The translations under genes and the position numbers were made by a program. Shown here piece after piece: positions 31,146 to 44,230 of a stretch of DNA of 64,000 nt. The notes beneath the pieces were generated by a model. It saw nothing but the letters and a program-made list of their open reading frames with translations, did no database searches and was not told where the DNA came from. This DNA is from Saccopteryx bilineata (Eukaryota; Chordata; Mammalia; Chiroptera; Emballonuridae). The DNA lies in assembly GCF_036850765.1 (NCBI RefSeq), contig NC_089493.1, positions 193,210,706-193,274,705 of the forward strand, in the 5' to 3' direction. Positions within the stretch are counted from its first letter, which is position 1; the number at the start of each line of letters is the position of its first letter.

Positions 31146-31568
31146 ATATTAGCCAGAATTCTTGAGACAAATGGAACTAGTGATTATATATATTACAGAG
31201 GAAGATTTATGTTAAAGAATTGGTTCCTGTAGTTATGGAGGCTGGCAAGTCCAAAATTTTTAGAATGGACCAGCAGGTTGGAGATCCAGAGAAGAGCCTA
31301 TTTTACAGTTCAAGTTGGTCATCTGCTTGCAGAATTTCCTCTTGCTTGGGGAATGTCAGTCTTTTGTTCTAGTCTGGCCTTCAGCTGATTGGGTAAGGGC
31401 TACCCACATTATGGAGGGCGATCTGCTTTACTCAAAGTCCACTGATTTGATTGTTAATCTCACCCAAAAACACTCTCATAGAAATATTCAAAAACAATGT
31501 TTGATCAAATATCTGGCTGGACACTATTGGCTCAGCCAAATTAACACATAAAATTGACCATCACAAAT
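31146..31568. mobile_element. Unclassified repeat nested in the L1
   Basis: From 'tattagccagaattc' to 'aaaattgaccatcacaaa', this block breaks the L1 stretch between 'acttttgagttg' and 'ttgtttccaac'. 'ggaggctggcaagtccaaaat', 'gcagaatttcctcttgcttggggaa' and 'attatggagggcgatctgctttactcaaag' recall a known dispersed mammalian repeat that I cannot name with confidence. Confidence 0.6.
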
Positions 31569-32534
31569 TGTTTCCAACTTTTCATGATTTATACTTAAAA
31601 CTGCTAAAAACATTGACATACAAGTTGTCATGTGAACATAAGTTTCCACCTAGGAGTGGGATTGCTAGGTCAGATGGTGACTGTTTACCTTTCTCATAAA
31701 CTGACAGATTGCCTTCCAAAATGTGTGTTCAATTTTGCATTCTGACCAGCAGTGTGTGAGAGTTCCTATTGTTCTGCATCCACTCAGCACTTGTTGTTGT
31801 CAATGAAAAAAACTTAGGCCATACTGTAAGGTGTGTAGTGTATCTTACTGTAGCTTTAATTTGCATTTCTTTAATGACTAAGGATTTTGGACATGTCTTA
31901 ATGTGATTACTTGCTATCCATATGTCTTCTTGCTAAAAAGTGTTCAAATCTTGGGCCCATGTTTTTATTGGGCTTTTTGTTCCTTATTATTGAATTTTGA
32001 GAATTCTTTATACATTCTGGAGACAAGTCCTTTGTCAAATATGTGATTTGCAAATATTTTCTTTTACTGTGAGTCTTGTCTTTCATCCTCCTAAGAGTGT
32101 GTTTTGAGAAGAAAATTTTAAAAATTTGATGGCATTTGCTATATCCATTTTTTTCTCTGTAGACTGTACTTTTGGTATTGTATCTAAGAACTGTGCCCAA
32201 TCCAAGACTCCAAAGATTTTTTTTTCTATAATGTCTTCTAGAAGTTCTATAGTTTTAGTTTGTAGTTTTATAGTTTTAGTCTGTGATCTATTTTAATTTT
32301 TAAATAGGTGTGAGTTGTGGGTCAGAAGTTTTTTTGTTTGGTTTTTTTTTGCACATGAATGTCAAGTGGTTTCAGTACCATTTGCTAAAAGGATATGCTT
32401 TCTAACTGCCTTTGCATCTTTGTCAAAAACTGATTGACCATATCTGTGTGGGTCTATTTCTGGGCTCTTGAGTCTCTTCTATTGGTCTGTGGCCCTGTCA
32501 CTTCAAGGTCTATGTATTTCCGTAACTGCTGTGG

Positions 32535-33955
32535 GATCTCTGCTTCCAAACCAGAACCTAGCTCTTCCCAGTCTCTGGATAGACATGGCATGTGATAAAG
32601 GTTTGTGATGGCCATATGAGCCCACCATTATTCCTAAATAACACATGTCAACACTTTAAAAATAGCATTTTTATATTTCTAAATCCACAAAATAAGTTGT
32701 GAAAGACATACAACTGTTTTCCTATAGTGGCTTAAGTCCTTTTAAAAATTCCTCATTTTATGAGGATTGGAAAGTTCATTTTAGTTGCTTCTCCCAGAGT
32801 TGCATCTATTCCAAGGCGCTGAGGCCATGCCCTCATCTCAGGGGCAGAAGAGCCCTCATCTAGTGTGCACCATGGGACAGCCCGATCTCGACCCATTTCT
32901 GGTGTCACCCCGTGCAGTCCTCTTGCAGTCTCCTAGTGACCTGTTCCCAACTGCCAGCAATTTGGGTCACTCTATGCTTCCCTAGGGGTCCTAGGAATTG
33001 AACAATACCCCGCCACACTCCTCCGGGATGCGGAAAACTTTGTGACATGGTCTTGAACTCGATTAGCGAGGTCTACACCTCTCAGATGTCTCTGGCTCTG
33101 GTGCAATGCCGGTGGGCCAAGTCTGGTATTTTTCCAGCTCTGAGCTCTTTTCCAGGGAGGGGGATACATCTGCCTTGTGTGCAGGGTTCATCAAACCTGT
33201 CAGACAGTTTTCTCTACCCTGTCTCTGGACTGCCCTGTGTGGTGGGCAGGGTGGAGGGTGCTCTTCTCAGACACCTGGCATCCTCCAAATTCTCTTTCTC
33301 CCTCTTTCTGGTCCTTATCCACCAGTAGGTATGTGGCTTCTTCCGGGACCGGAAGCCCTGATCTGCTGTGCGTTTCCATCATCATATATTTGTCTGAATC
33401 TGCTGTTCATGTCCCATTCTCTTTGAAACTCATAAATTAAGAATTTCTCCAGGGCTTGGTCAGAACCACTCAGGTATGATGACGCTGCCAGTCCTTGTGC
33501 CTAAACAGGGAGAAGCATCAGGGTGAGAGGAAAGATCAAGAAAACATGTATGTACTATTTTTTGCACATCTGTGTTACAGCTTTGAGATTAAAACAATAC
33601 GTTTTCATCTATAAGTGTTTATTAAGGTCCTAGAACCTTATTGTCATTATAGTATTTTCTCAATGAATATATAATAACACCTTACTGATCCTGCTGGGTG
33701 GAGTCTTCAAGTGTTTCGGCATTGAGAAGGGACACCCCTTGTCAAAGAGTTGAGAGCTCCTATTATAACACATTCTAAAAGCAAATGATTTGTGGACGAG
33801 GGTATTCTGTGTACATGTGTCAATCATGTATGTGTTAAATCATGTATTTCTTGAGGCTGGAGCTGTGTTGGTGGAGGTAATTGTAGAGTTGCACTTAAAG
33901 AACTAAAATGCTTTTGAGGACTAAAGAAGAAATGTAGAGATTCTCTGAATAAGTG
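32535..33955. other. Unassigned block between L1 segments
   Basis: GC-richer than the flanking L1 from about 32780 to 33350. It may be an insertion, a diverged L1 part or unique DNA. No protein signature; frames of about 90-106 codons are in mutually overlapping frames. Confidence 0.3.
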
Positions 33956-36900
33956 ATCATATCTGCAAATAAAGGCAGTTTAACTAGTTCCTTTCTGATG
34001 TAGATGTTGTGCATTTCTTGCCTTATTGCACTGGATAGAACCCCTAGTACAAATTTGAATAGAAATCACGTAAGTGAACATTCTTGATTTCTTTCCTATC
34101 TTAAGAGGAATGCATTCAGCCTTTCCCCATTACGTTTGATATTAACGGTGGGATTTTCATAGATGCCCTTTAACAAATTGAGGAAGGTCTTTTTAATCTT
34201 TGCTTTCTAAGACTTTTGTCAGAAATAGATATTGGTTAGATTTTTTCCAAATGCTGTTTCTGCCTCCATTGAGATGATCAGATGGATTTTCTTTTACAAA
34301 TATGGTGAATTATATATAATGCTGGATTCAATTTACTAATTTTTTTTATTGAGGATTGTTTAACCTATATACAGTTTAGATATTGGTCTCATTCTTTCTC
34401 TCTTTTGTAATATCTCTATCTACTTTTGGTATCAGGGTAATGCTGGGCTCATATAATGAGTTGGGAAATATTCCCTAAACTTCAATTTTTTGGAAGGTAT
34501 TTTATAGAATTCATATTAATTCTTTCTTAAATGTTGGTAGAACTCACTAGTGAAGCCATCTGGGCTTGGAGCCTGTTTGTGTGAAGGTTTTAAACTACCA
34601 ATTTAACTTCTTTATTAGAAATGGGGCTATTCAGAGTATCTATTTATTTTTAAATTAGGTTTAGTAGTTCGTACCTTTTGGTGAATTTGTCCATTTCCTC
34701 TTAGTTGTAGAAAGTATCGACATGACACTGTCAACACAGTCTTGTGACTTTTTAATATTTGTAGAACCTGTGCTGATGCTATCTCTCTCATTTCTAACAT
34801 TGGTAATTTGTATTTTCACTCTTTTTTTCTGATGAGTCTGGTTAGATGTTCATTATCACTTTTACTTACCAAAGGACAAAGAGACCTGTTGGTTTCATTG
34901 GTATTTTTTTCAAACTATTGTTTTTCCTGTTTTTTTATTGCATTTATTTAGGTACTGATCTTTATTATTTTTTTCTTCTGCTTGCTTTGAATTTCATTTA
35001 CTTTAATTTTCTTTCTAGTTTCTTAAGATGGAAGCTGGTGTCATTGATTTGCAATATTTCTTCTTAGACATTTGGCACTATAAATTTCCCTCTAAGTACT
35101 GCTTTACTTGCATCCTACAAAGAGTATATTTCCATTTCTCTTCTCTAGTCTTTGTTCTGTTCTCATACATTTTACTTGTGCTTATATTATAAATTCATCA
35201 ATCTAATACTATTAGTTCTATCTAAACAATCAATTAAGAAAAAAAATCATACAGTTACCTTGGTGTTTATTTTTTTATTATTTCTTTTATAGATCCATAT
35301 TCCCATCTGTTATCATTCTATCTGAAAAAAGTTCTCTTTAACATTACTTGTAGTGCAGAATTTTTTGGTGATAAATTCTTTCAGTTCTTGTATAAAGTCT
35401 TTATTTCACCTTGAGTTTGGAAGGATATTTTCACTAGGTATAGAATTTCAGGTTGATAGTTATTTTCCCTTAGTACTTTAAAGGTGTTGCTCCTTTGTCC
35501 GCTAGCTCATGTGATTTCTGAAGAGACATATGCTGCCATGCTTATCCTTGTTCCTCTGTATATGATATATATCTTCTTTTTCCTCTGACTGCTTTTAAGA
35601 TTTTTTTATCATCACTTTTGAGCAATTGGGTTATGATATATTTAGAAGTAGTTTTTTAGGGTTTTTTTTGTTATTGTTCTTAGAGTTTGTTGAGCTTTTT
35701 AAATACATTTTATTTTATTTTTCACCATATTTGGAAAATTTTATACTATTTTTTCCTCAAGTATCTTTTTCTGTCCTAATTCTTTTCCTCTGGGATTCAA
35801 ATTACACCTATATTAAGCTGATTGAAGTTGTCACATAACTCAAAAAACACTTCATTCATTTTTAAAAAGTATTTTATTCTCTTTGTGTTTTACTTTGCAT
35901 AATTCCTATTGCTGTGCTTCCAAGTTCGCTAATCTCTTCTGCAACATGTAATCTCTCATTAATCTCATTCAGTGTACTTTTTTCATCTCAGACATAGTTT
36001 TTATCTCTAGATGTTTGACTTGTGTCTCTTTATCTACAATGTTTCTACTTAATATGATTAGTGTTAAGCTTTTGAAATATGTAATACAGTTATAATAATA
36101 GTTGACATGTTCTTTTCTGTTAATTCTATACCTGTGACATTTCTGGGTCAGTTTCAATTGATTTCTCTGTTTCCAACGGGCCATATTTCCTGTTCCTCTG
36201 AATGCCTGGTAATTCTTTATTGGATGCTAGAAATTATGAGCTTTATTATCTTTATTGCTGGACATTTTTGTATTTCTAGAAATATATTTGAGCTTTATTC
36301 TGGGATGAGTTTAAGTTACTTGGACACAGTTTGGTCCTTTCAGCTCTTGGTCTTAAATTTCTTTTAGACTGAACGTGAGCAACATTTTTGTCCAGGGCTA
36401 ATCATTCTCTACTACTTAGGTAAGACCTTTCTTAATACTGTACTCAACACCCACCAAAATATGGACTTTTCCAGTGTCATAATCAATCTGGCTGATTGTA
36501 ATAGGCACTTTTCCCTCCCATCCTTTTGGGTGGTTCTCTCCCCGGTCTGATGTAGCGTCTTCACAAGCATCCCCTGATCAGTGTTGTCGCTGGATACTCA
36601 AGGGGACCCTCTGCAGACCTCTGGGGATTTCTCTGTGTAGCTCTCTTCTCCTTGCTAATGTATCCTGCAAACTCTAGCTGCCCTGGTCTCCCTGTGTTCT
36701 GAGCTTCATCTCCTAAACAAAGTATCTTCCCAGCTCTGCTTTGTGTCTCCTCCCTGTGCCTTAGCCTGAAAATGCCCTCAAGGCAGTCAGCAAGGACAAT
36801 CCAAGGGGTCACCTCATTTGAAACCAGTCATGCTGGGGTTGCGGTCTTTTGTTGCATGGTATCCAATGTGTTGAAAATCATTGTTTTATATATTTTGTTC

Positions 36901-37036
36901 AGTTTCTTTTATATTTTTCTTTCAATTTTACTTTATATTGGTTTCAGGTGTTGTTCCTTTTCATACAACACTTGTTTCAGGCAGGATAGTGAATCTGGTC
37001 CCCATTATGTCATCATAACCGGAAGTGGAAGTCTCC

Positions 37037-39360
37037 ATATTTATATATATATATAATTATAATTATTATTATTATTTACACTGTCTATATTACTTACTGT
37101 TCAACTCTAGGGTCGTGCTGATTTGCAAAGTCCACGGTGGTCAGAATTAAGGTTTACAGTGCTCCTGAGTACTTCAAAGCAAGTAAAGAGAACATATCAT
37201 AGGTCACTTCTTTTTGCTTTAGCTACTTGTTATCGTCACTTTGCCATTTTAAAGACATTTTGAAAGCATTAGAGTTGTATGGGGCCCTGAGAGAGAGGCA
37301 GTCCCATGCCAGTGAATGTTCTAGTGGGGTTTTATCATGAGTCGGAGCTGTCTGACCTGAGAACTTGCTTTAATTATAAAAGCTGAACTAGTTTGCAAAG
37401 TCTTTATGCAACCAAAGAAAGACAGAGAGAAAAACATTTAAATAAGTAGAGATAGATACAATTACTTTCTCCAGTCTTACTGCCCCAAGGTCATGGTGAC
37501 ATCCCTAAAACCCCTTTCTATCCCTGAATTGTAGAAGTGAGAGTTTAAAGGTTCATCCCGTTTCCTAAAGCCATTGGCTGCTATTCGATCAAGTTGGTGT
37601 AAGGAGAGAAATTGTCCTCTGTTCCCAACATACCTTGCTGTCCACTTCATGGCATGAAACTTCTGTTCTTCTTCATAGTGAGTGCTCAGACACCAGTTTC
37701 TAAAGGGAACAAGGGACCCTTGGGTTGGCCATTTCTCATGTCAGTCCTGACATCACAAAGGGGACCAGAGATCTTGTAGACGCAGTACTAGTTTGACTCA
37801 GGAGGAAGCAGGCTCCATTTTATAGTGACATTTTAGAAGAGAATCAAGATTTCTAAGTGGGGAGCTATGCACGTGGGGTCAGGGCTGGAGGACTTCTCAG
37901 TAAGCCATAATGACAGATGGAGCACCAGCAGCCCCTGGGGGACGGCAAGATGGCAGGTGCGGCTGAACCCTCAGGTTGTGGGAAAAGAGAGACACCACCA
38001 GGAGCGCTCAGAGGCTGGGCCAGCTGCTTATCCACCCGCTGCTGCAGGGAGGGGGCACCAGGAGGAAGGGGGAGGCCGGCAAGCAGCTGTTGACGTGGCA
38101 GTTCAGGGACCAGAGGAGTTCAGCAGGTGGTGGTGCTGACACAGACACCCTAGAACAGCAAGTCCTCCAGACACGGGGGCTTGGGGAGGGAAGCTTCCAG
38201 TGGAATTGAACCCACAGAGGGTTGTGCAGAACGCATTCTGTTTTGAGTTTGCTAAAACGCCTGTCTTCTCCATTACAAGGTGCGTGGTGCACAGAGAGAC
38301 ACCAGCCCTATGGGGCAGTCTTCTCTCAGCCCTGTTACCACGGAGCCCATATTGGGTCCAAACCCCCGACTCTGCCAGGGCAGACCTCTCAGGAGAGTGC
38401 CCGTACCCCGTTTACCTTGCTCCCTCCCAGCTGGCTCCAGGTCAGAAATGTGGGCCTTTCTCAAGAAACCACACCCCGACTTCCTCCCACCCCACCTCCT
38501 GAGTGCTTACTACTTACTTGCCTGGCAAGTTCTTCCAAATTTGGTATGTGCAGGCCCTGGGACTTGGGTGGGAGAGGGGGTCCCCCGGCCTGCTGCAGGA
38601 AGTAGTTTACTGATGCAGGATCGCACCCTGGGCCAGCGTGCGGCCCGCTGGCCCCCAGGCCTCTTGCCCCGTGGACACTGGTAGCTACCCCAGAAGGCAG
38701 CGCCCTAGTCCTCTCTTTCAGCGCTCAAATGTAAAAGGTACAATCCAACCATTCTGGTCAACCTGAACTTACTGCTTGCATCTATCTATGTGCAAACATG
38801 CTGTGCTCTTCTGGTGCCCAAAGGAAAAAAAAAAACCTCACGGCCTGTTTAAAGAAGGCGGAGGCACTCGGGAGAAGCCCCCTGGAAGAGTGTTTGCACC
38901 GGCCTGGGAAAGAGTCTCTGAGTGGTGTCCGACGGAGGCCTCGGAGGCCAAAATTCCTTAGACTTGAACAGGAATAGTCAGTGGCAGGCCCACCTGTCTG
39001 GGCGTTTCGGAACCTTGGACATGATTAGGAGCTGCAGCTCCGGCCCGGCAGCCGTGCCTTGTGATGTGCTGATGCCTCCAGGAGACATTATGGGGAGCGG
39101 CACGGGCCGTCTCTGGAGGATCCGAGTTTCTGACTTTCCGTCTACAGCCTCCAGAATGCAGGCTCCCCGTGTGCTGGCCGCTGAGAGCAGAAAGAGTCCC
39201 CTTTGTCCCAGGTCTGGCCACACCCAGACGCCATTCCTCGAGGTTTTGGCCTTCAAAGGGAAGAGCAGATCTTCCCCTGGCAGCCTGCGGCGTTTTCCTC
39301 TGATGTGTTCCGGCTCGGATGGCGATGCTCCACCGTTACCTCCAATGGAAAGATGCAGTG
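37037..39360. other. Unassigned unique sequence
   Basis: Starts with an AT microsatellite (37039-37078). GC-richer from about 37900. Frames of 100-195 codons at 38200-39509 overlap on both strands and have no recognised domain. No exon could be defined. Confidence 0.4.
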
Positions 39361-39515
39361 TGGCTCATGAATCAAGCTCACCTGGGCCTGGGTTCCAGTC
39401 CTGGCTCTGCCACTTTCTAGCTCTGTGTCCTGGACAAGCCACCTTGGGTTTTTCCACTCTTAAAATAGGCAGATACAATATCCCATCTAGAGTAGTCATC
39501 AGGTGGTAGCAAATA
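39361..39515 (+). mobile_element. MIR SINE relic
   Basis: 'cctgggttccagtcctggctctgccactttctagctctgtg' then 'ttaaaataggcagatac' is the MIR body in order. Confidence 0.8.
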
Positions 39516-39559
39516 TTGACCAAGGGCTAACCTATCCCCATAAATGATTTAATTTCGTG

Positions 39560-39695
39560 CTCACAAGAGTCCCACAAGAGGCGCCAGGCTAGAGCAGAGG
39601 AAATGAGGCTCAGAGAGGTTAGGCAGCTTGACTGAGGTCACACAGCTGGCACGATTCGAATCTCCCAGACTGCAGGGCCGACTGTGACAGTCCCC
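39560..39695 (-). mobile_element. MIR SINE relic
   Basis: 'gcagaggaaatgaggctcagagaggttaggcagcttgactgaggtcacacagctgg' followed by 'gattcgaatctcccagactgcag' is a well preserved inverted MIR, facing away from the previous one. Confidence 0.85.
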
Positions 39696-40014
39696 AGCCT
39701 CCCAGATTTTCTGTTGAACTGTTGTGAGGGTCAGGTGTTACTTAGATTAAACAGCTTGAGCTGTAGCTCCATTGGTATTATTTCCCTTGTTCCATGCCCG
39801 TCTCCCAAGAGAAGAAGACAGAAAAGCAGTCCATGGTTCCGGGCACTTCGGGTGAGAGCTGGCAGGGAGCCCGGTGGGGCTCAGCGTCTGATGACGACCT
39901 GTGTGAAGCTCAGGGGCTGGTGGCCCAGAGGCGAGGGCCACCCCCCAGGCCTTCAGCCCTGATCTGAGCAGCTTTAGCTTTCTTAGGTGTGAACAGTAGC
40001 CTGTACAAGCTGAG
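39696..40014. other. Unassigned unique sequence
   Basis: No feature recognised. Confidence 0.4.
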
Positions 40015-40235
40015 TGGTATGACGGTTAGGAGCTGGGCACCTGCTAGGCAACAGGTCCTGGGCATATTAATTTGCCTCTCTGAGCCTCAGTTTCCTCATC
40101 TGCACAGTGGGGTGATGAGATAGTTCTTAGTCTTGAGGGCCGTTGTGAGGCCAAGTAAGACAGAACGGAAGAAGTACTTTGTGCTGTGTCTGGCGTGTAA
40201 TGGCACTCAGTAGAGTAGCTATTGTTATCCTCTCT
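40015..40235 (+). mobile_element. MIR SINE, near full length
   Basis: Includes the tRNA-like start 'ggtatgacggttaggagctggg', 'tgcctctctgagcctcagtttcctcatctgcacagtgggg', 'gggccgttgtgagg' and 'actcagtagagtagctattgtta'. Confidence 0.85.
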
Positions 40236-41439
40236 TAAAGACTCCAGGTAAAGGGCCAAATGGGAGCGAGGAACCGAGCCTTCATTATGAAAATATTTTA
40301 GGAAAAAGAAAGGCAAAAATAAAATAAAATAAAATGAAAATCAAAGAAAGGCACAACTCTAGCTGAGTTGTGTATATAAAGGTCCCAGTGGACTTCCCAA
40401 ACTTTTCTGTCCTCCCTTCTCTATGTTTTGAATCTTCCTTTCAAATGTCTCTAACTGATTCACCAGTGAAGCAAGAAGTCCCATCCCCACCCTATCCCAA
40501 GGGAAGGAGAGACGCTGAAGACTCCTGCTTCGGGAGGCCGAACTCGGACATCCCCGGGGCACGGGCTGTCCTGTACTCTGAGTCCCCTGCTCGGAGTTTG
40601 CTGTGTGTTGTGTTTAAGGCATATAATGAGTTGTGATTTTTTTTCCTGAGGCCTTTTCAAGAAATCCTTAAGTTCCCACAGAGTCCGTTTAAGTCCTCTA
40701 AACAGTACAATGCCTTTTGCATTAACCTTAAGGGAACTGAGTGGTTTGCAGCGACGTCCCAAGAAACAGTCGTGTAAACAAGATAGAAAGGTGAAGAGAA
40801 CTGCAGAGAAAGCAGTCCTGACCTCACTGAGCCACTGAGCTGTCACCACCACGTCCTACCTCCAGCTGTGTCATGTGACAAAAGCCAACTCCTGCTGCAG
40901 CAGAGGCCTACGGTGAGTGTTGGGTTGACCAGATGACTGAACTGCTTTGGGGAGATATCTGAACTGAAGTTACTGTGGGTTAGGACTGTGGGTACCTACA
41001 GATACCCACATTTTACTTTACCCTGGGTCCTTCCTATGCCCCAGGGAGAAAAATATTAAAGTCACTACAGTTGACTTTTCTGTTACTTACAGCCTAAAGT
41101 ATTTCTTCTTTGATAAGCAGAGAGCTCCCGGTAACATTTGGAAACTCGGATAAAGGAAAATAAGGCTAAATTCGGGGTTAGATCTTCCTCTCTCGACTGT
41201 GGTGTCTCTACTCCTTCTGGGTTAGAGCTTGGCTGGAGTGAACGCTCAGAGAGAAGCAGGGTGTGGTCAGAAAGTCTAGATCAGGAATTCCGGCGGTGTT
41301 ACAGATAAGAAGAGAGGGACCCACATTGTGGGTCCCTGGGTCACAAACTCACAGCCTTTCAGGGGACTGTGTTGTCTCAGAGAGCACCCAGATCCTCATC
41401 CGACCCCGTACCCCTGCTGGGTTCCCCTTCAGCTTTGTC
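40236..41439. other. Unassigned; (AAAAT)n run
   Basis: (AAAAT)n-like run at about 40316-40345. No exon or further repeat recognised. Confidence 0.4.
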
Positions 41440-41840
41440 AAATTACTCACCACTTCCCGAACATTCTGTGCCTTGGCAGACCTATCTTCTTGGCGGGGAA
41501 GTTCTGGTCATCTCCTTTTTTACTCCCCTTTTTTGGCTTATCTTTCAAGGCCCCGCTTGGTGACCTCTTCTGTCAGGTCCTCCTGACCACCCGTGTGCCT
41601 CTCCACCCACCCAGGGCACATGGTCCTTCCGCGAGGTCATCCCAGTGCTCTGACATCTCTCCCTCCTCTGACGAGCATCTGTCCCTTGGCACCAGGCTAG
41701 GCACTTACCACACGACGCTGCAACTTCTTGTAGACGTGTTTGTGTCGCCCGCCAGGATAGGAGTTCTTAGAGGGCAGGATCCATTTATCTTGACCATTTA
41801 CATTTTTTTCTCCAAAGCCCAGAATGGTACATGGAAGACA
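41440..41840 (+). mobile_element. L2 LINE 3' region
   Basis: 'tggtgacctcttctgtcaggtcctcctgaccacc', 'gataggagttcttagagggcaggatcc' and 'aaagcccagaatggtacatgg' follow L2 3' ends in order. Confidence 0.55.
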
Positions 41841-42264
41841 GCAAGCAGTCACTGCTTTGAGCGTTCCAGTCTAGTGCTACTTACAGGGTGGGCTTTGGAG
41901 CTCCCGTTTCCTGGGATGGTCTTAGGGAATAGCACACCAAAAGGGTCCCACGGTCAACCAGGTGTGGAGAATGCCCGTCTGTGTGAGTGTCTCAAAGCCT
42001 TAACCACATTATGAATCACCAAGAGGGAGATTGAGCAATCCACGTTTTCTCCGGTGGATTTGACCGTGAGCTCTCTCACGGAGAGCCTTGAGGGACTAAG
42101 ATGTGGAGGAATGCATATTGGAAACCCTAAAATCAGACAAGTCCTTGGGGAAGCATAATCTGATGCCTATCTTAAAGTCTACTAGCCGCTCGCAGGCAGA
42201 GATGTGACCAAAGATTGAGGGCCTTGAAGACATTCCATGGCCACCACACAGAAGGTCAGTGACC
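41841..42264. other. Unassigned unique sequence
   Basis: No feature recognised. Confidence 0.4.
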
Positions 42265-42478
42265 TGTGGTTGAAAAGGCAGCAGTTTGAAGGGTCGGGAA
42301 GACCTGGGCTCAAACCTGGACTGTCCACTTGCTACCAGAGTCACCATAAGCAAACACTCCAACCTCTCTCTGCCTCGGGTTTCTCATATTTAAAGTGTAG
42401 CTAAAAATGACTCTCACATGATGCTTGTGATGTCTGAAGGGGCTAACACGCAATGAGGCTCAATAAATGGTTGCTATG
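42265..42478 (+). mobile_element. MIR SINE, near full length
   Basis: 'gacctgggctcaaacctggactgtcc', 'ctctctgcctcgggtttctcatatttaaagtg', 'tgcttgtgatgtctgaagg' and 'gaggctcaataaatggttg' in MIR order. Confidence 0.8.
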
Positions 42479-42729
42479 GAAGCCAGCAGAATCCTCAAGA
42501 CTTCCTGGGATGCGAGGAGAGAGCCTGTAGATACCGGAGGTAAACACCAGAGAGGAGAGAGGAGTTAACCGCACTTGGGGTACACATGCCAACGAGCCAC
42601 AGAGATAGAGCCAGGAAGGGCTCCCCAGGCGAGAGGAAGAACTCTCCTGCCCAGTATTACCAGTAAGACAAGGGCCGGGTTTGTTCTGGAACCTTCCTTC
42701 CTGCACCTGGGGACTGATGCATGAAACAG

Positions 42730-43312
42730 TGTCCTAATGTTCCTCAGTCCCGGAAACGCCCCTCCTTCCAGTCCTGGTGGCCCTCTTCCTGTGGTCCCCG
42801 CCCCCCCCGCCCGGAGCGCAGCCGGACTTAAGCATCCCTTTCTCCCCCCTCAGTTCACCGTGATCCGGCCCCTGTCCATCTCGTTGCCTCTTCTCCCTCC
42901 ACTCTCTCCGTCCTCTGTGCCTCAGTGACACTGCCCGTCTGCCGTTTCCCGGCACGCTCCAGCGCCCCTCCCACTGCAGGGCTTTCGCTCATGTTCTTTG
43001 CTGTCGGCTGGTCTTGCTCTTCCTACAGCGCTCTTCTCGGACTTGACCATCTTGAGTGAAGCCTTCCTCTGCGCGCCGCCCCGACGGGTCCCTCCGCGGT
43101 TAGCCCCTCACCGTGCTTCCACTCCTGTGTCTTCATGCTGAACACTATTTGCAATGATGGCTCGTGGGATTAAAAAAAAGAAATCTATTTCCCATTCTAG
43201 AAGGCAAGCCTCATGAGGTTTGCTTTGCTGACCATTGTGTCGCCAGGGCCTAAGCAAGGCTGGGCCCACAGCAGGTGCCCAGAAAATGTTAGGTGAATCG
43301 ACTGTTGAATGA
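42730..43312 (+). mobile_element. L2 LINE 3' end
   Basis: 'cactgcagggctttcgctcatgttc', 'tcttgagtgaagccttcc', 'tctagaaggcaagcctcatgaggtttgctt', 'cattgtgtcgccagggcctaag' and a tail 'gactgttgaatga' follow L2. A C-rich, CpG-containing patch lies near 42795-42830. Confidence 0.7.
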
Positions 43313-43849
43313 TGCGCTGTCTAGACGTTTCTGGCTTACTTTGGGGTGGGGGGTGTCTAGGGGTCCCACACTTTCTTGAATGGTATTGACTGCTTCACGG
43401 TCCTGGGAACGATGGGCTGGGAGGTTGGCCAAGGTTGCTTCTTACAGGAGGGGGCTGGTGTTTGTCTTGCTGTGTGAATGGCCAGGCAGAGGGGCCTGGC
43501 CAGGAGACCCATTACCAGTGGGAGCCTGTCTCGAAAGTGGGTCCCCCTTAGGGATTCCTGGGAGAAAATTCTTCCAGCCTTCGGCAGAGCATTTTCTGAA
43601 TACTTGTCGCGTTTCATTCTTTGGACTCTGCAAACTTTGGAAGAACTCACGTCTTCTGTTTTGCTTCAGCTGCTGGGAGGCTCAAGCTGAATTTATAGCC
43701 ACCTCTTAAAACCAAATGACAGCTAAGGGCTTGCAGTGTGTGTGGGAGCCACACCCAGGGTTCACTGTGCTGTCTCCCCCCCTCCCCTTTGTTTTGTACC
43801 CTGACGCACGCATGCAACACCGTCAGCCGCATCGAAGTCTTTCTGCAGT
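43313..43849. other. Unassigned unique sequence
   Basis: No exon or repeat recognised. Confidence 0.4.
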
Positions 43850-44230
43850 GATTTGGGTATTTCTTTTTAAAATTGAGGTAACATTCATATAACATAAAAG
43901 TAACCGTGTTAAGGCATACAGTCCAGTGGCATTTAGTACATCGACAATGTTGCATCTATTTAACTTCAAGACACTTCCATCGCCCCAAAGAAAACCCCGT
44001 ACCCTTAAAGCAGTCGCTCCGATTCCCCCTCTCTCCAGTCCCGGTAACCACCCATCTGCTTTCTGTCCCTATGGATCTGCCTATTCCGGACACTTCGAAT
44101 AAATGGAATCATACAACCTGTGACCATTTGTGTCTGGCTTTTCCCTCTGCGTGTAAGGTTTCGAGCTTGTATCTGTGCTTTATTCCTTGTCATGGTTTTA
44201 TTGATTTGAAATGTGGGCTGGAGGCGTGTA
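43850..44230 (-). mobile_element. Ancient L1 3' UTR relic
   Basis: 'taaaattgaggtaacattcatataacataaaagtaacc', 'acagtccagtggcatttagtacat', 'aaccacccatctgctttctgtccctatgg' and 'gaataaatggaatcatacaacc' are the inverted L1 3' UTR. Confidence 0.85.

Larger units (their letters stand above)
30160..37036 (-). mobile_element. Ancient L1 LINE, long but degraded and nested
   Basis: Read on the minus strand, 3' end at low coordinates. 30170-30390 and 30990-32530 correspond to the L1 3' UTR and ORF2 C-terminus: 'gagattcatccatgttgttg', 'cctaggagtgggattgctaggtca', 'ttgaccatatctgtgtgggtctatttctggg'. 33960-35290 matches ORF2 more upstream: 'ggtatcagggtaatgctgggctcatataatgag', 'aactcactagtgaagccatctgggc', 'ggcactataaatttccctct'. 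35300-37036 corresponds to the 5' part and ends at 'ccggaagtggaagtc'. All frames are broken. Insertions at 30401-30984 and 31146-31568 and an unassigned block at 32535-33955 interrupt it. It explains the AT-rich character of 30-37 kb. Confidence 0.8.

Noticed and set aside
33960..36900. Reverse-transcriptase-containing gene on the minus strand
   Set aside because: The matches are to an ancient L1 whose frames are all broken by stops and indels; no intact ORF2 exists.
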